Of a stretch of 11,951 nucleotides of DNA, positions 7,737-11,951 are shown in pieces. The stretch spans positions 1 to 11,951 of the forward strand of contig JAISRY010000181.1 of NCBI GenBank assembly GCA_031273385.1, read 5' to 3'. Position numbers and translations under genes: made by a program. Source of the stretch: Tannerellaceae bacterium (GTDB lineage: Bacteria > Bacteroidota > Bacteroidia > Bacteroidales > Tannerellaceae). The notes below the pieces were generated by a model that was given only the letters and a program-made list of their open reading frames with translations, was not told where the DNA came from and did not search any database. Position 1 is the stretch's first letter, and each line of letters opens with the position of its first letter.

Positions 7737-8921
7737 TTAGTCCGCTGTGACGGTGTCGGGGTAGCCGATGCCGTCGAGGGTGGCCAGGAGTTTGCCGTCG
7801 AGGGTTATTTCGGCGGGTTGGGGCTTGAGGGTGTTCAGGGGGATGGCGAAAGCGGTTCCCGGGGTTGGGGGATTCAGGATAAGGCCGATGGGGTTCATGT
7901 CGTTATCTTTCATGAGGAATCCTGCGATGGGGAAATCTGTCCATGCGCCGTTTGCATCTTTCAGACGTACCACGCCGTTGGTCGCCGTTGGATACAGCGC
8001 TAAGATAAAGATAGCGGGATAGACTGCCGTTATCGTCATCTGTGCGGCACATCCCTCAACGACTGTGCTCTGGCCTATCAGTGTCTGGTCAGTCATCTCG
8101 AAGTTCGGCGTTTTGTTCGTTTCTTCTCCTACAACGATGTCGCCTATTTCCAGCTCATCATTTTCCCTTTTTTTACTTTTTTTGCTTTTCTTGCTTTTTG
8201 AACGCCGTGAGTAGACGGATTCAATCTTTTCGATATCTGAATTAATATCGTCGATGAGATCGTTATAGAACGTTCGAACGCTTGGATCTTTATCGCCCAA
8301 CTCATTTGTGGTGTAGTTGGTATTAATAGCGTCCATCACTTTGTAGAAAGCTTGGTCTACTTTCCGGCGGATTTGGGGCATCTTAGCCTGATTCTTTCTG
8401 ACATGTTGTTCTTTCGCACGTATGTCATATATTTTCTTAAATGCGATGTTGTTAGCTGACAAGATTTCGACTTTTTCCGTGAGGCCTAACGATTGGATGT
8501 AGGCATTACATGGAGGATTTTGTAAGTCTTGAATAAGATCTCTGATATCCGAAATGCTTTCGACGGATGGTTTTTTGCTTGCATTTTCATATTTATCTAA
8601 GATATTTTTGATTGTCTGGGCATGGTCTTCTATTTCAGGATCATCGCTTAAAAGTAATGATTCAACGGATAGATCCAAGATTTTGTATGACTTATACCTC
8701 TTCATGCTCATATCATTAACCTGTCTTGTCTCATTAAACTTGCGTGCTTTTTTAGATACGCGATCCTCCATATCCACCCATGTATAATAGACGCTACATA
8801 ACGGCATCAATACAGATGAAGGCGTTATTACTTTTTTTAAATTCGCCGTGATCGACAAATGGAGTTCGCCATGCTCTCCATTTCTAAACTTACCCATGTA
8901 ATTTACTTCAATTTGTCTCAT
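7737..8921 (-). CDS. DUF6261-like hypothetical protein with basic linker and extra C-terminal domain
   Basis: I place the start at the ATG at 8919-8921 (394 residues, MRQIEVNYMGKFRNGEHGEL). An upstream in-frame ATG at 8975 would add 18 residues but sits inside the repeat array. The opening FRNGEH resembles what I recall of the Bacteroidales DUF6261 family, whose function is unknown. Residues about 1-237 are helical and charged; about 238-253 are a basic linker (RRSKSKKSKKSKKR); about 257-394 form a different, beta-rich domain (TLIGQSTVVEGCAAQMTI.., NGVVRLKDANGAWTDFPIAG) with several Pro and Gly. There is no signal peptide or membrane segment. The coding DNA is AT-rich over the N-terminal part and GC-rich over the C-terminal part, suggesting two origins. 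No catalytic motif is recognised. A promoter at 9304-9334 is the nearest exact match upstream. Confidence 0.75.
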   Translation of the reverse strand: MRQIEVNYMGKFRNGEHGELHLSITANLKKVITPSSVLMPLCSVYYTWVDMEDRVSKKARKFNETRQVNDMSMKRYKSYKILDLSVESLLLSDDPEIEDHAQTIKNILDKYENASKKPSVESISDIRDLIQDLQNPPCNAYIQSLGLTEKVEILSANNIAFKKIYDIRAKEQHVRKNQAKMPQIRRKVDQAFYKVMDAINTNYTTNELGDKDPSVRTFYNDLIDDINSDIEKIESVYSRRSKSKKSKKSKKRENDELEIGDIVVGEETNKTPNFEMTDQTLIGQSTVVEGCAAQMTITAVYPAIFILALYPTATNGVVRLKDANGAWTDFPIAGFLMKDNDMNPIGLILNPPTPGTAFAIPLNTLKPQPAEITLDGKLLATLDGIGYPDTVTAD

Positions 8922-8961
8922 AAAAACATTTTTAAACTGTATATTATTATTCTCCACAAAA

Positions 8962-9200
8962 TTGAAAGAGGTCATTTTCTCGGGAAATTACTCTTTTCAA
9001 ATTTGCGAAATGTTATTTTCTTTGGAAATTATTCTTTTCAAACTTGAAAAGTATCATCTTCTCGGGAAATTATACTTTTCAAACTTGAAAAAGCATCATT
9101 TTCTCTGGAAATTATACTTTTCAAACTTGAAAAAGCATATTTTCTCGAGAAGATGATACTTTTCAAATTTGGAAAAGATCATTTCTCCGGTCTGGAGATG
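8962..9200. repeat. Tandem array of five to six 41-42 bp dyad-symmetric units
   Basis: Unit boundaries by eye are 8962-9002 (41), 9003-9043 (41), 9044-9084 (41), 9085-9126 (42), 9127-9168 (42) and a decayed partial unit from 9169. Each begins TTGAAAA-like and ends ATACTTTTCAAA-like, so every unit is itself an inverted repeat, and adjacent units meet in a TTTTCAA-(2 nt)-TTGAAAA palindrome. The left part of unit 3 (9044-9069) is the reverse complement of the right part of unit 5 (9141-9166), with one mismatch in 26 and 21 contiguous matches. The array ends 41 bases upstream of the DUF6261-like start, within its probable leader. No exact TAnnTTTG box lies inside it. Confidence 0.85.
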
Positions 9201-9303
9201 TATAAAAAATTGTTTTAGATATTCCCTGTTAAAGGATTGTTTTGTATGCGGATATATATTTATCGTATGCTTTGGCATTTGTGTTAGTATTTAATTGCGG
9301 CAT

Positions 9304-9336
9304 CAAAAGTAGTTGGAAGAATCCAGAGTCCAACTA
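9304..9336 (-). promoter_or_regulatory. Probable promoter of the DUF6261-like gene with operator-like inverted repeat
   Basis: On the minus strand a -7 box TACTTTTG (9304-9311) is preceded by exactly 19 bases and a GTTG -33 element (9331-9334). An 8-bp inverted repeat, TAGTTGGA (9310-9317) and TCCAACTA (9329-9336), spans the DNA from the -33 to the edge of the -7 box, where a dimeric repressor could sit. It would start a transcript whose leader of roughly 375 nt contains the whole tandem repeat array. The assignment to the gene at 7737-8921 is inferred from orientation and the absence of a nearer exact -7 box. Confidence 0.5.
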
Positions 9337-9373
9337 TTTTCAGCCGTCTTTTTTTTGTCAAATACATTAAAAC

Positions 9374-9389
9374 TTTATTTGCAAATAAA
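9374..9389. repeat. Perfect 16-bp palindrome
   Basis: TTTATTTG immediately followed by CAAATAAA, with no loop. A perfect no-gap palindrome suits binding by a dimeric protein better than an RNA hairpin. Copies of CAGCCGT flank it at 9341 and 9391. It lies about 40 bp upstream of the promoter at 9304-9334. AT-rich context makes chance occurrence possible. Confidence 0.45.
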
Positions 9390-9564
9390 ACAGCCGTTAG
9401 TTATTAACAATCCACCATAAAAAATATTAAATAACATCATGAGGATGTTTTTAACACAAAGAGCACAAAGAATACACTTACAGTGCGACAATTTGAAATG
9501 CACCCACGAAACTCATAATGACGACGAATCACAATCGCCTGAAATATAACTGATAGTAACTTTT

Positions 9565-9765
9565 ACGCCGGAGGCGTTTCCACTAAATAACCCCGTTCAA
9601 GCGGAGCGCAGAGCGGGGTATGGGAAATACCCACCATCCACGTAACCCCGAATGGGGTTGCCCCTCACTGGGAAACACCTTCGGTGTTATGTCCAGTGTA
9701 GTCTGTCCATACCCCGCTCTGCGCTCCGCTTGAACGAGGTTATTTAGAGGCAACGCCTCCGGCGT
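9565..9765. repeat. 201-bp palindromic element with 59-bp arms and nested hairpins
   Basis: The left arm 9565-9623 and right arm 9707-9765 are reverse complements with three mismatches in 59. The outer ends are themselves hairpins (ACGCCGGAGGCGT; ACGCCTCCGGCGT). The 83-base centre holds further small hairpins: AACCCC-GAAT-GGGGTT, and a compound CACTGG..AACACC-TTC-GGTGTT..CCAGTG. The arms carry GC-rich text (GCGGAGCGCAGAGCGGGG). There is no transposase and no room for a gene, so it is a non-autonomous repeat, structured RNA or inert palindrome. No target-site duplication was identified. Confidence 0.88.
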
Positions 9766-9813
9766 TTGGTCACACAAGACAAAATCGAATGCATTGATTA
9801 TCAGGAGAAACAC

Positions 9814-9902
9814 ACCCGTCATTGCGAACGCAGTGAAGCAATCCAGGAGTGCGACACACAGACGCACCTCTGGATTGCTTCACTGCGTTCGCAATGACGG
9901 GT
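9814..9902. repeat. 89-bp palindromic repeat with 40-bp arms (GTCATTGCGA...GAAGCAATCC type)
   Basis: The left arm 9814-9853 and right arm 9863-9902 are reverse complements except for two adjacent-region mismatches near the 9-base loop (ACACACAGA). The core words GTCATTGCGA and GAAGCAATCC resemble a palindromic interspersed sequence that I recall in intergenic regions of many unrelated bacteria; that is from memory, not a search. It is separated from the 201-bp element by 48 bp. Confidence 0.85.
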
Positions 9903-10016
9903 ACTACTTGATTGTAATCGGCTGGAAATCACGCAATCGCCGTCATTTCCCTTTTTGATAAACGCAGTTTATTGGGTACTCGACATGACAATTTTGTAGG
10001 AGGTAGGGGGGCTTCG

Positions 10017-10098
10017 ACAGGCTCAGCCACCGTAACAGGTTCAGCCGCCGGATTTTCCTTAAGATTCTTAAGCTTTTTAAGGCTCTTAAGATTCTTAA
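10017..10098. repeat. Low-complexity direct repeats upstream of the LiaF-like operon
   Basis: Two sets occur here. ACAGGCTCAGCCACCG (10017-10032) recurs as ACAGGTTCAGCCGCCG (10035-10050), two mismatches, 18-bp period. Then CTTAAGATTCTTAA occurs twice exactly (10058-10071 and 10085-10098), separated by a TTAAGG-containing spacer. On the minus strand this reads LRILRALKSLRILRKI, a repeat translation and not a plausible gene. Confidence 0.6.
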
Positions 10099-10187
10099 AT
10101 CTGCCTTGCGCGGGGGATTATAGAGGCCGGTTCTGTCGTCCGGAATCGGAGATTCATCGGGATTTGGGTGCGAATAATCGGTTTCTG

Positions 10188-10219
10188 CTTGTATAGGTTT
10201 GGGTGAGGCTGTATCTTTG
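10188..10219 (+). promoter_or_regulatory. Bacteroidota-type promoter of the LiaF-like/LytTR operon
   Basis: A CTTG -33 element (10188-10191), a 20-base spacer and -7 box TATCTTTG (10212-10219) fit the TTTG-N19-21-TAnnTTTG pattern. The ATG of the first gene follows 23 bases after the -7 box. Confidence 0.6.
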
Positions 10220-10242
10220 GGCAATCATTTAAAAACAGCATT

Positions 10243-10977
10243 ATGGAAACAATTGAAAACAGGCGGCAAACGCCTTTTGAGCGGCATCATAAAAAGAACA
10301 GGATTTTCCTTGCATTACTGTGCATCTTCGTGGGCGGCATGTTTATTGCCCGTGACTTGGGGGCGATCCACCAAGACGATTTTAACATCGTGATCTCCTG
10401 GCAAATGCTGCTGGTCGCTATCGGGATATTCGCTTTCTTCAGGAGAAGCTTTATCGCAGGCATTATCCTGGCGGGCATAGGTATCTATTTCCTTATTCCC
10501 GGCCTGAACGGATGGGCCTATTCGTTCTGGCCGGCATACCTTATCCTGGTGGGTGTGTTGATGCTGATCAATCCCGGCCGCCGGCGCAGGAGGGAGAGGT
10601 GTATGCACCGGCATGGGGCGAAGAAGTTTGAAGAGGTAAAGGACGGCTTTGTCACTGTCGACGTCAAGTTCGGGAGCGCCCAGCAGATTGTCCTTGAACC
10701 CGTCTTTCGCGGAGCGGCTATTGATGTGACGTTCGGGTCGGTCGTTTTAGACCTGAGGCGCACGCTGCTGGAGGCCGGAGAGACCTATATCGACCTCGGC
10801 TGTTCGTTCGGCGGGGTGGAACTCTTTATCCCCGCCCATTGGAACCTGCTGATAGAGACGGATCATACCTTCGCCGGTTGTCAGGACAAACGCCTTTTCT
10901 CGCAGGATACGGATTCGGAGCATAAACTGATTATCCGGGGGAATATCTCGTTCGGCGGTATGGAAATAAAGAATTGA
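10243..10977 (+). CDS. LiaF-like membrane protein (LiaF transmembrane and C-terminal domains)
   Basis: A 244-residue protein. After a basic N-terminus (RRQTPFERHHKKNR) come four membrane segments at about residues 20-36, 50-66, 70-86 and 93-110, the LiaI/LiaF-type membrane region with its typical LVGVLMLINPGRRRRR end. Residues about 125-244 form the repetitive beta-structured LiaF C-terminal domain, with recurring FGS/FGG turns (VKFGSAQ, VTFGSVVLDLRR, CSFGGVELFIP, ISFGGMEI). In Firmicutes LiaF restrains the LiaRS envelope-stress system; Bacteroidota homologues sit beside LytTR regulators and are less well defined. Its stop is two bases before the ATG of the LytTR gene, so the two are cotranscribed and likely act together. 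Confidence 0.82.
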   Translation: METIENRRQTPFERHHKKNRIFLALLCIFVGGMFIARDLGAIHQDDFNIVISWQMLLVAIGIFAFFRRSFIAGIILAGIGIYFLIPGLNGWAYSFWPAYLILVGVLMLINPGRRRRRERCMHRHGAKKFEEVKDGFVTVDVKFGSAQQIVLEPVFRGAAIDVTFGSVVLDLRRTLLEAGETYIDLGCSFGGVELFIPAHWNLLIETDHTFAGCQDKRLFSQDTDSEHKLIIRGNISFGGMEIKN

Positions 10978-10979
10978 CT

Positions 10980-11762
10980 ATGCAGGTTCACCCGTTTTTT
11001 GTTTCTAAGAAGCGTATGATCACCACCTTACTGCTTGTCATCCTGGCAATGGCGGTATTGGGGGGACTGCTTTTTCTGTATGGCGGGATACCGCCGCTCG
11101 CCGCCCTGACGGATTCGGCGGCCTTTACCGGCATGCTGGCGGCGTGCGGGATACTGAACTGGTTCTTTTACGCCTACATACGGGTGTGGCAGGCGCAGGT
11201 CGTACTGGCGTTGCTGGTGCAGGTTATTGGCCTGGGCGCGTGCTATACGACGCTCTCCCTCGCGGGGCTGGAAGATGCCGGCGCTTTTGTGCGGCTGCTT
11301 CCCCTGAGGCTGACCGCCGGCCTATTGTCGTGGATCATCCTGATGCAGCGGTACCATATCCTGCAAATGGCTGATGCCAAGCCGGAGAAAGAGAGGGAGG
11401 AGGCGGGTGAGAGCGCCTCCGCACCGAATGGGTGGATCGACCGTATATCGGTAAAGGACAGCGGGCGCATCCATATTATCCAACTAAGCGAACTGCTTTA
11501 TATTCAGGCAAACGGCGACTATGTGATGCTCTTCACCTCTTCGGGGCGGTACGTGAAAGAGGAGACGATGAAGTACTTCGATACGCACCTGCCGTCCGCC
11601 ACTTTTGTGCGCGTCCACCGCTCGACGATCGTCAATATCGACCAGATTATGCGCGTCGAACTGTTCGGGAAAGAAAATTACCGGATACGCCTAAAGAACG
11701 GCACCTGCCTGAAAGCCAGCAGTCCGGGATACAAGCTGTTGAAGAGCAGGCTGAATCTCTGA
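10980..11762 (+). CDS. Membrane-anchored LytTR-family DNA-binding regulator
   Basis: A 260-residue protein from the ATG at 10980; a TTG at 10974 is in frame but overlaps the upstream stop and is less likely. The N-terminal half has about four hydrophobic segments (about 13-34, 48-67, 72-92, 105-122). A charged, flexible linker (PEKEREEAGESASAPN, 135-150) leads to a LytTR domain at about 154-258, with the family features GDYVMLFT, RYVKEETMKYF, FVRVHRSTIVNIDQI and the closing RLKNGTCLKASSPGYKLLKSRL. LytTR domains bind direct-repeat DNA sites, usually at the end of a receiver-containing response regulator. There is no receiver here and no kinase gene adjacent, so the signal probably comes through the membrane part or from the LiaF-like partner encoded two bases upstream. 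Confidence 0.85.
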   Translation: MQVHPFFVSKKRMITTLLLVILAMAVLGGLLFLYGGIPPLAALTDSAAFTGMLAACGILNWFFYAYIRVWQAQVVLALLVQVIGLGACYTTLSLAGLEDAGAFVRLLPLRLTAGLLSWIILMQRYHILQMADAKPEKEREEAGESASAPNGWIDRISVKDSGRIHIIQLSELLYIQANGDYVMLFTSSGRYVKEETMKYFDTHLPSATFVRVHRSTIVNIDQIMRVELFGKENYRIRLKNGTCLKASSPGYKLLKSRLNL

Positions 11763-11795
11763 AACGCTTTATTTGACATGTATCCTTAAATTTGT

Positions 11796-11826
11796 ATTGC
11801 TACTTTGGCGTAAATTAATAACTTTG
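11796..11826 (+). promoter_or_regulatory. Bacteroidota-type promoter of the terminal lipoprotein gene
   Basis: An ATTG -33 element (11796-11799), exactly 19 bases, then -7 box TAACTTTG (11819-11826). The lipoprotein ATG is 20 bases further on. The arrangement matches the antiporter promoter (ATTG-N19-TAACTTTG) closely. It indicates the lipoprotein is transcribed independently of the LytTR operon ending at 11762. Confidence 0.7.
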
Positions 11827-11846
11827 CAAGGCAAAAAATAATAGGT

Positions 11847-11951
11847 ATGAAAGTTGTGAAAATTGTTTTGGGAGTATCGGCGCTCCTTGCGTTGATTTCA
11901 TGCGGAAAGAAAGCCGCCGAAGCCGGCAGTGATGCCGGAGGGGGAGATTAC
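11847..11951 (+). CDS. N-terminus of a lipoprotein (truncated by window end)
   Basis: The first 35 codons are visible: MKVVKIVLGVSALLALISCG followed by a charged Ala/Gly-rich stretch KKAAEAGSDAGGGDY. Lys-rich start, hydrophobic core and lipobox LISC with Cys19 make a clear lipoprotein signal peptide; the residues after the Cys (GKK) do not show the acidic surface-export signal of Bacteroidota. The start is fixed by the promoter 20 bases upstream. The mature domain is outside the window, so function cannot be assigned. Confidence 0.8.
   Translation, partial: MKVVKIVLGVSALLALISCGKKAAEAGSDAGGGDY

Larger units (their letters stand above)
8922..10242. other. Gene-free, repeat-rich stretch between the DUF6261-like gene and the LiaF operon
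   Basis: I find no credible gene in these 1.3 kb. The open frames present are repeat translations: one at 8962-9156 repeats every 14 residues because it reads the 42-bp repeat, and one at 9583-9867 (minus) reads through the large palindromes. The stretch holds the tandem dyad repeat, a promoter with an operator-like dyad, a 16-bp palindrome, two large palindromic elements, a doublet CACAAAGA (9455-9462 and 9464-9471) and low-complexity direct repeats before the LiaF promoter. Between 9390 and 9564 I see only AT-rich DNA apart from that doublet. Confidence 0.7.

Noticed and set aside
7439..7750. 103-codon plus-strand frame
   Set aside because: Starts at TTG, crosses three palindromes and the end of the DUF6261-like gene; the 31-codon frame at 7506 has the better start signal.
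8962..9156. 64-codon plus-strand frame with a 14-residue repeat (LKKHHFLWKLYFSN)
   Set aside because: The periodicity simply reflects the 42-bp DNA repeat; it starts at TTG without a promoter, and units of 41 bp break the frame.
8962..9200. CRISPR array
   Set aside because: Units are contiguous with no unique spacers, are themselves palindromic, and no cas genes are present.
9583..9867. 94-codon minus-strand open frame (MRLCVALLDCF...)
   Set aside because: It runs through both large palindromes; its residues are the translation of the repeat arms (for example VQAERRAGYGQ), with no promoter or ribosome-binding site.
9565..9902. Insertion sequence or transposon ends
   Set aside because: The arms enclose only 83 and 9 bases, with no transposase and no target-site duplication that I could identify.
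9943..10224. 93-codon minus-strand frame (contains LRILRALKSLRILRKI)
   Set aside because: It translates low-complexity direct repeats and overlaps the promoter of the LiaF-like operon.

Overview
The window looks like a chromosomal segment of a Bacteroidales bacterium, plausibly Tannerellaceae/Parabacteroides-like (the genus is inference). Three things point there. Gene starts are repeatedly preceded by the Bacteroidota -7 box TAnnTTTG, not by a sigma70 -10 box. The gene set includes TamL (an Omp85-family lipoprotein), a PorX-type response regulator/phosphodiesterase, an Imm17-like small membrane protein, a DUF6261-like protein and a LiaF-like/LytTR pair. TsaE also lies directly downstream of porX. 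The core genes look GC-rich, while the 8.1-9.5 kb stretch is visibly AT-rich.

Layout. 1-35: start of a minus-strand gene that runs off the window. 176-331: a 51-residue minus-strand protein with its own promoter. 376-2724 (minus): TamL, divergent from a TrmH/SpoU RNA methyltransferase at 2805-3581 (plus), with back-to-back promoters in an 80-bp gap. 3561-5757 (minus): a tight operon porX - tsaE - Imm17-like gene; the last two share an ATGA junction, and the 3' end of the last overlaps the end of the methyltransferase gene. 5783-7303 (minus): a CPA1-type potassium/proton antiporter with a C-terminal RCK_C-like domain.

7304-10242 is an accessory stretch with one clear gene, a DUF6261-like protein at 7737-8921 (minus) with a lysine/serine-rich linker and a separate C-terminal domain. 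Around it is a dense set of repeats: an array of about five 41-42 bp dyad-symmetric units just upstream of its start, a promoter with an operator-like inverted repeat about 375 bp upstream, a 201-bp palindromic element with 59-bp arms, a second palindrome with 40-bp arms, a 19-bp-arm hairpin beyond the 3' end, and several short hairpins and 9-bp-period doublets. A 31-codon ORF at 7506-7601 is the only other coding candidate.

10243-11762 (plus): a two-gene operon of a LiaF-like membrane protein and a membrane-anchored LytTR regulator lacking a receiver domain, probably an envelope-stress or antimicrobial-response module. A lipoprotein gene with its own promoter begins at 11847 and runs off the end.

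The most unusual parts are the repeat array that seems to lie in the leader of the DUF6261-like gene, the two large palindromic elements, the receiver-less LytTR next to LiaF, and the PorX/TsaE/Imm17-like operon. All family assignments were made by eye from protein motifs; no database search was run.
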